Source: a virus. From it: a stretch of DNA of 64,000 bases. The translations under genes were made by a program, and so were the position numbers. The stretch is from the IMG/VR virus record IMGVR_UViG_3300030107_003448, positions 36,679 through 100,678 of that record; one strand, given 5' to 3'. Within the stretch, counting starts at the first letter, position 1. The number at the start of each line of letters is the position of its first letter. Shown here piece after piece: positions 54,468-62,940 of this stretch. Below the pieces are notes generated by a model. That model saw only the letters and a program-made list of their open reading frames with translations, did no database searches and was not told the origin of the DNA.

Positions 54468-56430
54468 CTTTCTTCACCTCTGGTATTCCTATTTCCATTT
54501 GCTTTACATGTTCAATCATATCAATTATTTTTTGTTTCCTTAGTTTATTATCATAGGTCGCTTTGCCAACACACGCCAACTCTGTATGATGTTTGTCAGC
54601 AACGATAACTATACCAGACTGAAGACCAATATCCTTCCAGTCTTTATCTACATACCAAGGGAGGAATGCTTCTGTAGGGGATAATTGTTCTGGTTTTTTG
54701 TATTTCAAATGGTCCGTTTTTTCTGTGGATTCCCAAGCCTCTGCATCCCAAGGAGTTACATATTTTAATTCCACGTTTCTATTCTGTTTTGATACTGTGT
54801 ATATAGGTGAACCACTTACCATCCACTCTATGAGATGGTTAGAATCATGGATTACCTTCTCAACATCTGCATTCAATTTCTTAGCAATATCTAATGCTTG
54901 GTTTTGGTCTATGTAATATTTGTCAAATACTTTCCTGTTTGTGAGTCCGCCGTTCTGGACTACGTTGTGTCTCTGAATATGATACACAGGCACCAAACCC
55001 GTCCATTTCCCTTTGGTTGAATTACGCCCAAGACTTTGAAATTTCCAACCATTAATTCGGTTCTCTTTACATTTATCTGCTATGAACTGTTGTCTCTCAA
55101 GTTTAGTCCTTTCTGTTTGTATTCTATTCCACCATCGTAATTGGTAATGGCCACGGACACCCATCTGTTTTTCAAGGTATACTTTCTTCGCATGGACCGT
55201 TCCATCGTATTTTGTGTATGTCTTCATCTCCCATTTCTGATTCCCATCTTCATCACGGTCTGGTTCTGTCCATGTAGATTTTAGCCAACATTTACTTTCA
55301 GTTCTGGAACGTTGAATTGCTTTACGGATTTCGTCTAACAAGAATGTTTCATCTAAACATTCTTCAAGCCATTTGTCTGGGTCTTCAAGGTCATTCAATC
55401 TCAATACTTGTGCAAGATATTGTTTACCATTATAAGTATAAGATTGAGGTTCTCGCACCTTCCATCCATACCCATACTGTTGCCAACTTACTTTCATAGG
55501 TAAAGGGTTACCTTCGTGGTCTGCATAGTAAACTAAAGCATTTTCATATGTTTGGCCATCATGATATAAACAATGATGGTCACCCTTATCGCTCCATCCG
55601 CATTCTCCTTTGTATGATTCATATCTAAACATGTAATAACTTAGAGTCTTATACCACCAATCTTCTGTATATGTTTCTGGTTTACTCAACATCCATTTAA
55701 GTTGAGCCCCTACTAATGTGGGCTTACCTTCATTTGTCACCCATTTATCATACTGGGGTAAAGAACCCCAGATAGATTCATCCATGTTCGTGCATGAAAT
55801 GATTCCCTTCCATGTATCACCTGTTGGTGCTGGCCAATCCTTTGTCATATCTCTCCATGAATCTAATTGCTTCCTTACATATTTCATTAAGAAATCTTTG
55901 TCTTTCTTTTCATTACCAATCACACGAATTTGTTTAATGTTTTTACCAGTTCTCCAATGTGATTGTGCTGCTAAATTAGAATTGCTATATCTTGGGTCCA
56001 TCTCTCTAATATAAAGTAATTGACCATTGAACATATCATGTCCACAAGACTTTAATCCTCTCACTGGCACATTCTTTTGACGTATAAGATGCCAGTAGGC
56101 TGCCGCTCTACGTGTATATTTGTTATACAAATCTTTAGCACGAGAGAATTTCTCTGGCCCTTTATCATAGAAGGTATCTAACACAGCCGCATCTATTGCC
56201 ATTAATTCTTTCGCTTGCCTATACCAACCACGTTTTTGTCCTATGCACGTCATCATTTCTGCTATTTTTCTTTCGTCACGAGAAGGCACTATACCCATAT
56301 CTCGCCATGTAGTCATCGTTTCACGAACATCAGTGCCATACCCATTATGTGATTTATAGTTTATATCTTCTATAGGTATTGCGCTCATCTTCGCTTTTTT
56401 CTTTTCTTTTGTTTTCATTTCCATTTGCAT
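54451..56430 (-). CDS. Large hypothetical protein (659 aa), Trp/Tyr/Lys-rich
   Basis: The N-terminus is basic (KTKEKKKAKMSAIPIED). The body is unusually rich in Trp, Tyr and Lys, with helical segments at about 60-115 and 440-480 and scattered Cys/His (GHDMF, ECGWSDKGDHHCLYHDG) that may form a zinc site. The C-terminal quarter is alpha/beta. No enzyme motif is recognised. It lies between the SAP-domain gene and the TPHDINL gene in the operon started by element 6. Confidence 0.5.
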   Translation of the reverse strand: MQMEMKTKEKKKAKMSAIPIEDINYKSHNGYGTDVRETMTTWRDMGIVPSRDERKIAEMMTCIGQKRGWYRQAKELMAIDAAVLDTFYDKGPEKFSRAKDLYNKYTRRAAAYWHLIRQKNVPVRGLKSCGHDMFNGQLLYIREMDPRYSNSNLAAQSHWRTGKNIKQIRVIGNEKKDKDFLMKYVRKQLDSWRDMTKDWPAPTGDTWKGIISCTNMDESIWGSLPQYDKWVTNEGKPTLVGAQLKWMLSKPETYTEDWWYKTLSYYMFRYESYKGECGWSDKGDHHCLYHDGQTYENALVYYADHEGNPLPMKVSWQQYGYGWKVREPQSYTYNGKQYLAQVLRLNDLEDPDKWLEECLDETFLLDEIRKAIQRSRTESKCWLKSTWTEPDRDEDGNQKWEMKTYTKYDGTVHAKKVYLEKQMGVRGHYQLRWWNRIQTERTKLERQQFIADKCKENRINGWKFQSLGRNSTKGKWTGLVPVYHIQRHNVVQNGGLTNRKVFDKYYIDQNQALDIAKKLNADVEKVIHDSNHLIEWMVSGSPIYTVSKQNRNVELKYVTPWDAEAWESTEKTDHLKYKKPEQLSPTEAFLPWYVDKDWKDIGLQSGIVIVADKHHTELACVGKATYDNKLRKQKIIDMIEHVKQMEIGIPEVKKDEDSE

Positions 56431-56439
56431 TCTTTCACC

Positions 56440-57291
56440 TCAATTTTCAGAATATTTTAAAGCACGACTTACTAAGTCTGCTTTCTTACCTGCAACAGGT
56501 AATCCTCTTTCCACCATCCAATCAACTAACTCTGCTTTCTTCATAGATTCTAATTGCTGTGTTAACAGATGGTTGCCTGCCTCTACTGCTGATAATACTT
56601 CACCAGTAGTAATGCGCCCATCTTGCACAGCCTTCCTTAATTGTTCTTGAACCGATACAGGTTCTTCCTCGACAAGATTGAATGTGTTGTTTATGAACTC
56701 CTCTATCCTTGTCAACCGTTCATCTGCTACTGCATCTGTTAGTTTATTGGTATCTGCTACTGCATCTGTTAGTTTATTCCATTCCTCTTTAGTAACGACT
56801 TTGTAATCACACTCATCATAGTCATCTGCATCGGTTGCTCTCACTAAGATGTTCAAAGCCATGTCATCCATGACATCACATCCGTCTTCCACTAAGTCCT
56901 TTACTTTATTTTCAACAAATCCATCTAAATCTAACACGTCATCTGGGTCTACATATTCACCTACAAGGACGGTATCTAAAAGTGAGCCTGCATCTATGTG
57001 GTCAGTCCAGTCTACATCTCTTAATGTTCTCTTTACTTCGTAGTTAATGTCTATCCCTTGGTCTTCCCAATCTATATCTTCTATCAAATCATCTACATCT
57101 ATGTAATTATTTAGTATAACATCCTCCAAAATTGAGTCTGCGTCTATGTGTCTTATGTCTTCAACGACTCCTGCTATGGCTCTACCTAACTCCGCATTCT
57201 TATTTGTTAACGTAATTACACGTTCTTCTAGTTCTTTCATCTTAAGCAGCATCTTAAGCATGCTCGTCTCTGTCTGTGTATCATCCTTCAT
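56440..57291 (-). CDS. Acidic protein with C-terminal SAP domain
   Basis: A 283-residue protein. An N-terminal coiled coil (KMLLKMKELEERVITLTNKN) is followed by a long, highly acidic region with repeating units of the type HIDADSILEDVILNNYIDVD, then DDLIEDIDW (about 45-160). A short tandem duplication (NKLTDAVAD, twice) precedes a linker. The end is a SAP-like motif (SMKKAELVDWMVERGLPVAG, then KKADLVSRALKY), near-identical in design to the tail-block SAP protein. Acidic DNA-mimic or partner-binding roles are possible. It is the first gene after element 6, with AGGTGG before ATG 57291. Confidence 0.6.
   Translation of the reverse strand: MKDDTQTETSMLKMLLKMKELEERVITLTNKNAELGRAIAGVVEDIRHIDADSILEDVILNNYIDVDDLIEDIDWEDQGIDINYEVKRTLRDVDWTDHIDAGSLLDTVLVGEYVDPDDVLDLDGFVENKVKDLVEDGCDVMDDMALNILVRATDADDYDECDYKVVTKEEWNKLTDAVADTNKLTDAVADERLTRIEEFINNTFNLVEEEPVSVQEQLRKAVQDGRITTGEVLSAVEAGNHLLTQQLESMKKAELVDWMVERGLPVAGKKADLVSRALKYSEN
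56722..56778 (-). repeat. Short tandem duplication (30-bp period)
   Basis: On the + strand, atctgctactgcatctgtta then gtttatt occurs at 56722-56748 and again at 56752-56778, identical by eye. It encodes KLTDAVAD twice in the acidic SAP protein, a recent in-frame duplication. Confidence 0.85.
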
Positions 57292-57315
57292 AATAGTTCC
57301 ACCTTTTCTTCATTC

Positions 57316-57341
57316 TTTTTATTGTTGTTGGTTCTTAAAGG
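57316..57341 (-). promoter_or_regulatory. Promoter-like element, copy 6
   Basis: Transcribed strand CCTTTAAGAACCAACAACAA then TAAAAA. It lies in the 91-bp gap before the SAP gene, with its centre 46 bp from ATG 57291. An in-frame-stopped 10-codon frame (MKKRWNYYEG) starts 24 bp from the centre. Confidence 0.65.
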
Positions 57342-57382
57342 AATTGGCTTCCTATATAAATAACGGACACCTCTGTGCATAC

Positions 57383-57883
57383 TCACTCACACTCCTCTAA
57401 TGCTATGCGTAACATCGCAAGCGAAGAACGTCCGTCTAAGAATTGTTGCACTGCTTCTCGTAAACCTGCATGCTGTCTGTCTATTTCTTTACGTAGCATT
57501 ACAATTAATTCATCAACAGTGTGTTTAGGTTTTCGTTTTTGTTGTTCACCTTTGTAATAATTATGTGTATATGGTTCCTTGGGCCGTTCTCTAAATCTAG
57601 TTGCATCAAGTATAGGATTATTATATCCACTACTTTGTAGGTCTTCCCATGTTGTTTCATTCGCAAAATCTATTGCATGGTATTGATGCGACCCTATCTT
57701 TCTTATGTGCCCGTCCCTTGTTAGTTCTTCTAAATAGTTCTGACAAGTGGCACCAGTTATACCATACTCTTTTTGCCCCCATACATAAATTTCTTTTTCA
57801 GTCATTCCTTTCCAGCCCTTTAATCGCATATGCTCTACAAGTGCTTTCATTCTTTCTTTCTTTGTTGTTCCTTTCTTCATCAT
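57383..57883 (-). CDS. Winged-helix DNA-binding protein
   Basis: A 166-residue basic protein. Residues about 10-65 form a winged helix: helix MKALVEHMRLKGWKG, then MTEKEIYVWGQKEYGITGAT and CQNYLEELTRDGHI as helix-turn-helix, then a HIRKIGSHQYHAI wing. The C-terminal region has a Lys/Arg patch (KGEQQKRKPK) and a helix. It is a likely early transcription regulator, coupled to the 48-residue zinc gene and the SNF2 helicase upstream. Confidence 0.65.
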   Translation of the reverse strand: MMKKGTTKKERMKALVEHMRLKGWKGMTEKEIYVWGQKEYGITGATCQNYLEELTRDGHIRKIGSHQYHAIDFANETTWEDLQSSGYNNPILDATRFRERPKEPYTHNYYKGEQQKRKPKHTVDELIVMLRKEIDRQHAGLREAVQQFLDGRSSLAMLRIALEECE

Positions 57884-58026
57884 TGTTCACCCTTTTTCTT
57901 TCTCATCTCCGCTTTCTTTTTTAAATAACATTTACCACAAGTATTCTTTTTATCTTTTTTAGTATACCAATAAGTGCTTGTGTTTCTTCTATTAATATAT
58001 TCGCCGCATACCTCACATTTACTCAT
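57880..58026 (-). CDS. Tiny zinc-finger protein (48 aa)
   Basis: A frame from ATG 58026 to TGA 57880-57882, overlapping the next ATG. It contains CEVCG and CGKC 26 residues apart with a Lys/Arg-rich tail (KKKAEMRKKKGEQ), a typical small nucleic-acid-binding zinc finger. It starts 2 bp after the SNF2 stop. Confidence 0.6.
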   Translation of the reverse strand: MSKCEVCGEYINRRNTSTYWYTKKDKKNTCGKCYLKKKAEMRKKKGEQ

Positions 58027-58027
58027 A

Positions 58028-60343
58028 CTATCGCCCAAGGAAACTTTCGTTCTCTTGTATCTTTTTAAGTAATGCGGACACTATACCCGCACGTTGTTCT
58101 TGTTCTCCTCCGTCTAACACAGCCTTAACTACTGTTCTCTTTTCTTCTATGATTCTATCGAAGTGCTCATCTATCGTGCCTGCGCAGGATAAATATATAG
58201 CATGGACTTTATCACTTTCTTGTCCTATACGTAACACTCTATCTTCTGCCTGTTCTTCCCAAGCAGGAGTCCACTCACGCTCTATGAATACTACTGTGTC
58301 GGCTGCTGTTAATGTGATACCTTCCTTGGCCGCTACTGTGGAGCACACTAGAACATCTAAGTCTCCTCTCTGAAATTCCTCTACAATTTCAGCACGCCTA
58401 ATAGAGGGAGTCTCTCCTGTTATTTTCTCATAAACAAATGGTTCTTTCTCTTGTTCCATGAGTTCACATAACTGGGTAATCACTTCCCTATGATGAGCAT
58501 ACACTACCAATGGTTTGTCTGTTTGGTATCTATACTCACGCATCCATTCTATAGTCGGGCCTACTTTTAATTGACCACAAGTATGTCTTAGGTCTGTAAG
58601 CATATTCAATACGAAACCTTTAGGCATACCTCCTCCTGTTTGATAACTCTCATATTTTCTTATCCAATCTAAACGTGCTTGTCTATATTGTTTCCTTGCT
58701 TTAGCATCCATAATCACAGGCACAAAGGAACGAGTCTTAGGAGGTAACTCGGAGAGCACTTCACTCTTTAATCTACGAATACAAAAGTCTCTAATCCTTT
58801 CATTTAATTCTGTGACATTAGAAGACCCAGAATAATTCCAGCCCCAACCATTATGATATGGGTTACAATATCTTTGTGCAAATTGAAACCAATTGTTGAA
58901 ATTAGATGGGCGCAATAAATTGAGTGTAGTATAAAATTCAATAGGTCTGTTAGTAATAGCAGTGCCAGATAAACATAGAACTGCTTCGCATGTATTGGCT
59001 ACATATAATGTGGCTTCTGTTCTTTGTGTATTAGCATCTTTAAGATAATGTGATTCATCTATGATACACGTCTTGACTCCTGCTATGACTAAGTTCTCAC
59101 ATTGTTTATTCATTAACGAATAACTAATCACAACAAAGTCTGTAGGCTCTATGTCTTGTTTACCATTATCTATTACAGAACAAGTAGCATTAGGAATCCA
59201 TTCTTGTATTTCTTTTAGCCAATTGTATTTGACATTAGCAGGGCATACTACAACTACAGGCCATTGCTCTGGGTGTAAAGATGCATAGGCTAATGATTGT
59301 ATTGTTTTACCTATACCCATATCATCACCAATTAAACATCTACCCTTTGAATACTCAGCAAAGGCGAGCCCTGCATACTGGAATGGGTAGAGTTCTTTAC
59401 CTGCTGGTAATACTTTCGATAGCCTCTCTTTATATGAGTTCAACAAATCAATGTCTTCTAGTTCTGGTGCTTGGCTTAACTCTACTCTCTTAATAGCCTC
59501 TCCTAGATATTCATCTACTTCTGGAATAGATGCTATAGCATTCGCTAAAGGAGGGTAGAGTTCATCTAACTCTTTGTATAATGTGTGGCCGTGTGATAAT
59601 GGTATCGACCAATGCAACTTAGTTCCATCAAATTTGAAACTAGGTATACTCTTTACTGCTAACCTAACCTTGTCTCTTAACTCTGCGTTAGGTATAAACG
59701 GCCAACGTAATATTAGTTTGTCTTTATTTAATTGAGCATACTTATGTATCTGTTTACTTTGATAACAATAAAACTCATGCTCTTTTGATTCTGAAGTGGA
59801 GGAGGGGGGAGGTGGCTTAGAGTCACCGATAAGGGAGGTTGTTTGGCTTCCATACCCCTCCTCCGTTAGAAGCCATGTTGAGAAATCATATCCATGCTTC
59901 TTGAGTATATTTACTGCTGTTCTTATTATGTGTTCGTCATCCATAATAGACCAGACTTTATCGTTTTGTTCCCACCTACTTTGTGGGAAAGGTAATGTAT
60001 TCTTTAATTCGTTTTTCGCCTCTTGATTATAAGGCATGTGTAATGCTATCCTAGGACCATACTTATCTTTGAATCTCATGATACTAATCTTAGGTGCGTC
60101 AGCCACAGGCTGTCTGCTAAAATGGTCTAGTGCTTCTGCATCAAACTTAATACCTAACTCACTAGCGAGTATAGGTAATTGTTTGTCGCTATATCTTTTT
60201 AATCTCTTAGCCACAAAGATTGATTGTTGGGTAGTTAGATGTGATAGGTGTGACAACTTATTGAAGGCATCGTAATCTGATTTACTATTACAGCCACGCT
60301 CGGCCATGCCTTTCACCAGTAGGTGTATCACTTGGTTGTCCAT
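58028..60343 (-). CDS. SNF2-family DNA-dependent ATPase/helicase with HARP-like N-terminal repeats
   Basis: A 771-residue protein. Two similar N-terminal modules (about 90-145 with FPQSRWEQNDKVWSI, and about 205-262 with FKFDGTKLHWSIPLS) resemble HARP-like repeats of SMARCAL1-type annealing helicases. Then come SF2 motifs: I GDDMGIGKTIQSLA (339-352), II DESH (428-431), III near CLSGTAITNRP, V near VAAKEGITLTAAD and VI EDRVLRIGQESD. A C-terminal helix ends the protein. It is likely to remodel forks or reanneal DNA in viral replication or repair. The start is ATG 60343. Confidence 0.88.
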   Translation of the reverse strand: MDNQVIHLLVKGMAERGCNSKSDYDAFNKLSHLSHLTTQQSIFVAKRLKRYSDKQLPILASELGIKFDAEALDHFSRQPVADAPKISIMRFKDKYGPRIALHMPYNQEAKNELKNTLPFPQSRWEQNDKVWSIMDDEHIIRTAVNILKKHGYDFSTWLLTEEGYGSQTTSLIGDSKPPPPSSTSESKEHEFYCYQSKQIHKYAQLNKDKLILRWPFIPNAELRDKVRLAVKSIPSFKFDGTKLHWSIPLSHGHTLYKELDELYPPLANAIASIPEVDEYLGEAIKRVELSQAPELEDIDLLNSYKERLSKVLPAGKELYPFQYAGLAFAEYSKGRCLIGDDMGIGKTIQSLAYASLHPEQWPVVVVCPANVKYNWLKEIQEWIPNATCSVIDNGKQDIEPTDFVVISYSLMNKQCENLVIAGVKTCIIDESHYLKDANTQRTEATLYVANTCEAVLCLSGTAITNRPIEFYTTLNLLRPSNFNNWFQFAQRYCNPYHNGWGWNYSGSSNVTELNERIRDFCIRRLKSEVLSELPPKTRSFVPVIMDAKARKQYRQARLDWIRKYESYQTGGGMPKGFVLNMLTDLRHTCGQLKVGPTIEWMREYRYQTDKPLVVYAHHREVITQLCELMEQEKEPFVYEKITGETPSIRRAEIVEEFQRGDLDVLVCSTVAAKEGITLTAADTVVFIEREWTPAWEEQAEDRVLRIGQESDKVHAIYLSCAGTIDEHFDRIIEEKRTVVKAVLDGGEQEQRAGIVSALLKKIQENESFLGR

Positions 60344-60352
60344 CTACTCACC

Positions 60353-60601
60353 TTATTGGTTCTTTAGTTTCCATTCAGCAGGGTAACTATATTTATTAAC
60401 ACGCTCAAATTCACTGTTTACATTTAGAACACACGCTAGTTTTTGTATGCTCGGTGTATGTTTAACTCTAACTATGCGCCCGCAAGTTTCATATTCTCTA
60501 TTCGCTATCGCTGATTGTATTTGTATAGTAGACAGGACTTTATCGCCTAAAGCATCCTTAATCCATTTCTTTAATCTAGCATGTCTTTCGGGTCTAGGCA
60601 T
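60353..60601 (-). CDS. Small winged-helix-like protein
   Basis: An 82-residue basic protein (PERHARLKKWIKDAL, then STIQIQSAIANRE, then TPSIQKLACVLNVNSEFE and YPAEWKLKN). The helix-turn-helix spacing and a Trp-containing final strand match small archaeal viral wHTH proteins. It overlaps the upstream gene by one base. It may be a regulator. Confidence 0.5.
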   Translation of the reverse strand: MPRPERHARLKKWIKDALGDKVLSTIQIQSAIANREYETCGRIVRVKHTPSIQKLACVLNVNSEFERVNKYSYPAEWKLKNQ

Positions 60602-60825
60602 TATTCTTCCTCTCCCCAGAACCCAATCGGTAGTTCTCGTAACTGCATAGCATAGTATCTAGTCATAGAGTTCTCGTCTACGCAAGATAGTATTATTGAG
60701 TGATACCCATCTGCTGCGGCCTCAAGAAATAAATAGTCACGGTCTTGGCAACTATGTAATTCCTGTTTCACTCTGCCTATCATTTTTAGTTCTCTATTGT
60801 GTGCTTCAATTTGTAGTTCATTCAT
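60601..60825 (-). CDS. Hypothetical protein
   Basis: A 74-residue protein from ATG 60825, behind GGAGAAGAT. ATG 60840 (24 bp from the element centre) is a leaderless alternative. It has a basic helix (QIEAHNRELKMIGRVKQELH), then strands (YLFLEAAADGYHSIILSCVD). It is the first gene after element 7. Confidence 0.5.
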   Translation of the reverse strand: MNELQIEAHNRELKMIGRVKQELHSCQDRDYLFLEAAADGYHSIILSCVDENSMTRYYAMQLRELPIGFWGEEE

Positions 60826-60843
60826 TTTTATCTTCTCCATATA

Positions 60844-60868
60844 TTTTATTGTTGTTGGTTCTTAAAGA
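60844..60868 (-). promoter_or_regulatory. Promoter-like element, copy 7
   Basis: Transcribed strand TCTTTAAGAACCAACAACAA then TAAAA. It is directly after the upstream gene's stop (TGA 60871-60873). The TTTAA centre is 24 bp from ATG 60840 and 39 bp from ATG 60825. Confidence 0.65.
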
Positions 60869-60870
60869 AA

Positions 60871-61365
60871 TCAATACTCCACATTGTTGTCTCTTGTCTT
60901 AAACATAGATGAGGTATCGACACGATAAGCCCCAGTGTTTGTTTCTTCTTGGTTTAGTCTCTCTCTTGACTCTTTAAACTCTTTAACTTGTTGTTGCGCA
61001 TTAGCGTTCAACTCATCAATGGCTGTTGTATCAACCAATTCATCATAATCCCATTCAATCTCTGGTTCTTCATATACATCCTCTACAGTCATGTCTTTGA
61101 ATGGACCAGAGTCCCACCACCATGAACCACCATCGTTTTCATCTCCATTATCCTTGATTGAAATTACAGCATTACAGCGCTTGCATTGATATGATACTCT
61201 ACTCCCGCCATTAAAATCTATATCACTTTCAAGGAATTCTAAGTGGTGTCCTTTCCTTTTACATTCTCTTAGTGCTTCGACAATTACAAGTTTCTCTTGT
61301 AGTAGTCTGCCTTCTTCTGTTACCCTTTTCATTTCTTCTTCTATCTGTTTTCTATTCATAGTCAT
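60871..61365 (-). CDS. Zinc-binding hypothetical protein
   Basis: A 164-residue acidic protein. The N-terminal helix is coiled-coil-like (RKQIEEEMKRVTEEGRLLQE), then CKRKGHHLEFLE and YQCKRCNAVISI give a Cys/His zinc site. A Trp/Asp patch (GGSWWWDSGPF) and an acidic C-terminal helix follow. ATG 61365 overlaps the tiny upstream frame stop (ATGA). MNRK at 61359 is an alternative. Confidence 0.55.
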   Translation of the reverse strand: MTMNRKQIEEEMKRVTEEGRLLQEKLVIVEALRECKRKGHHLEFLESDIDFNGGSRVSYQCKRCNAVISIKDNGDENDGGSWWWDSGPFKDMTVEDVYEEPEIEWDYDELVDTTAIDELNANAQQQVKEFKESRERLNQEETNTGAYRVDTSSMFKTRDNNVEY

Positions 61366-61454
61366 GCCTCCTCATATGTCCAGAGTTCCCACATGGGTAA
61401 CCCTGTTTGTTCATCTATTGGCCCTATTGTATATGTTACGTAATCGTCTTTCAT
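61362..61454 (-). CDS. Possible 30-residue protein
   Basis: A frame from ATG 61454 (GGAGGACTAAAA upstream) to TGA 61362-61364, overlapping the next start. It encodes MKDDYVTYTIGPIDEQTGLP, then MWELWTYEEA. Coupling and the ribosome site argue for translation. Nothing is known of its function. Confidence 0.4.
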   Translation of the reverse strand: MKDDYVTYTIGPIDEQTGLPMWELWTYEEA

Positions 61455-61456
61455 TT

Positions 61457-61681
61457 TTAGTCCTCCTTGAATATGATAACACAGGGTATAGGTAAACCTT
61501 TCTTTTTAGATGCATTAGATTGTAGTAATATACCCCTGTGTTTGTTTGTGCCATCTAATCCCTCATCTAATACGTGTAACATATCTTGCACTGTTTTACC
61601 ATCTTCGGGAAAGAACTGAACACATTGTCTACCTTTCACTTCATGTATCTTAATAGTGCCAACATCTGTGAAGTCAATCAT
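61457..61681 (-). CDS. Hypothetical protein
   Basis: A 74-residue protein from ATG 61681, behind GGAGGTGACAGC. The GTG at 61708 lies upstream of that site and is rejected. It is alpha/beta (TIKIHEVKGRQCVQFFPE, then helix VQDMLHVLDEGLDG and strand IPCVIIF). No family is recognised. Confidence 0.55.
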   Translation of the reverse strand: MIDFTDVGTIKIHEVKGRQCVQFFPEDGKTVQDMLHVLDEGLDGTNKHRGILLQSNASKKKGLPIPCVIIFKED

Positions 61682-62193
61682 GCTGTCACCTCCACACCTT
61701 TCCACCAACTAGGAGCAGGTGTTCCCTTCTCCCACTTGGCGAACTGCTTGGAATGGTAGTAGGCTCGGTATGCCTTGACCACATCATCGTCACGATACTC
61801 CTCGGGCATAGCCAGTGCGAATGGTGTGAGATATCTTGAATCTGTAAATGGAATTAACCCACATATACAGTGCATATCTATGATAGGGTCGTGACAAGCA
61901 TGACGCTTACCAAACCTCTTTGTATATTCTTCACACAAAGCAACTGCGTGTCGAACAAGCCATAGAAAATTGGAACGACTGTTACCTGCCCATACTGTGC
62001 AAGGGTGATGTTTATGACCACCCTTGTATGGTGTTCCCGCTTTAGTCAACGGCATCTGTTCATCAGTCGCACCGTGGTAACGCAAAGCACTAGCCATCAT
62101 CTGTGCTGCTTCTACACACATCTTGGGGATGTGTTTGTCACAGTGCATACGTGCTGCTGCTACTGGGTCTAAGTCTAATACGAATATGTTCAT
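61678..62193 (-). CDS. Conserved marine-phage-type hypothetical protein (MNIFVLDxDP family)
   Basis: A 171-residue protein. The start MNIFVLDLDPVAAARMHCDK, then HIPKMCVEAAQMMASAL, HHPCTVWAGNSRSNFLWLVR and EEYTKRFGKRHACHD are the landmarks of a widespread but uncharacterised family in cyanophages and other marine phages. Conserved His, Cys and Asp residues suggest a metal or nucleotide site. It is coupled to the zinc gene upstream. GC is higher here than in its neighbours. Confidence 0.6.
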   Translation of the reverse strand: MNIFVLDLDPVAAARMHCDKHIPKMCVEAAQMMASALRYHGATDEQMPLTKAGTPYKGGHKHHPCTVWAGNSRSNFLWLVRHAVALCEEYTKRFGKRHACHDPIIDMHCICGLIPFTDSRYLTPFALAMPEEYRDDDVVKAYRAYYHSKQFAKWEKGTPAPSWWKGVEVTA

Positions 62194-62315
62194 TCTGTCA
62201 CCTCATCACAAGTGCATGTAGATTCTTCATAATCCCACCAAGTATTTTCACATTCATTACAACCCAGTCTGATGTAAAGTATTTCCCAACTATTTAGTTG
62301 AAGTATGTGTTTCAT
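62190..62315 (-). CDS. Tiny zinc-binding protein (41 aa)
   Basis: A frame from ATG 62315 (GGTGACAGC upstream) to TGA 62190-62192, overlapping the next start. CNEC and CTC are 11 residues apart, a four-Cys zinc site. Confidence 0.55.
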   Translation of the reverse strand: MKHILQLNSWEILYIRLGCNECENTWWDYEESTCTCDEVTE

Positions 62316-62587
62316 GCTGTCACCCCTTTGTCTAAACAACTACCACACATGTTTAGTCTACCTGTTTCTTCTTCTATCTCTCCACCATAATCGGGGTCGA
62401 AACTACCACCACAACCATTACATCCGTATTGGTCAAGCACTGCTGAACAGCAATTGAAATCATCTACACATTCAGCGTCTCCAATTGATGTGTCACATAC
62501 CCAACACACACCGTTGGATATTGCATCATCTAATTCTTCTTTCTTATATTCATATAAGTATGGTATTTCAAACACCTCCCATTTCAT
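62312..62587 (-). CDS. Cysteine-rich zinc protein
   Basis: A 91-residue acidic protein with about nine cysteines (CWVC, ECVDDFNCC, GCNGCGG, MCGSC), enough for two zinc sites. It overlaps both neighbours. No family is recognised. Confidence 0.6.
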   Translation of the reverse strand: MKWEVFEIPYLYEYKKEELDDAISNGVCWVCDTSIGDAECVDDFNCCSAVLDQYGCNGCGGSFDPDYGGEIEEETGRLNMCGSCLDKGVTA

Positions 62588-62780
62588 TTACAATCATATC
62601 TTGTTTGTTCACAAACTCATGGTAAGTCATGTGTCCTGCTATGAATCCACCTGCACCACGCTTGGTGCCAATGAACTCCTCTCCACAAGCAGGGCAATAC
62701 ACACGCACAATCTCTGCTTCAATACAAACTCCTTCTGCTGTCTCTATTGTTTTAATCGTTCCTATATCTTCTTCATTCAT
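62568..62780 (-). CDS. Small zinc-ribbon protein
   Basis: A 70-residue protein. CPACGEEF at mid-length plus His residues (AGHMTYHEF) could form a CCHH finger: C-x2-C-x17-H-x4-H by eye. It is a possible viral zinc-finger regulator. Confidence 0.55.
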   Translation of the reverse strand: MNEEDIGTIKTIETAEGVCIEAEIVRVYCPACGEEFIGTKRGAGGFIAGHMTYHEFVNKQDMIVNEMGGV

Positions 62781-62940
62781 CTTCCATCTCTCCTAGTATT
62801 TCATTTTCAATATCACTCATTTGATTTAATATTTCTTGAAACAGAAAAGCGTGTGTATCTTGGCCCCAAGATATAAATTTGCGCCTCCGTTTATGCAAGT
62901 AGGAATGTAATGCATCCCAACATTCTTCATAAGGTGTCAT
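62773..62940 (-). CDS. Small hypothetical protein (55 aa)
   Basis: A frame from ATG 62940 to TGA 62773-62775, overlapping both neighbouring genes. It has a helix with a basic patch (LHSYLHKRRRKFISWGQ) and an acidic end. Its position in the coupled chain supports it. Confidence 0.5.
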   Translation of the reverse strand: MTPYEECWDALHSYLHKRRRKFISWGQDTHAFLFQEILNQMSDIENEILGEMEDE

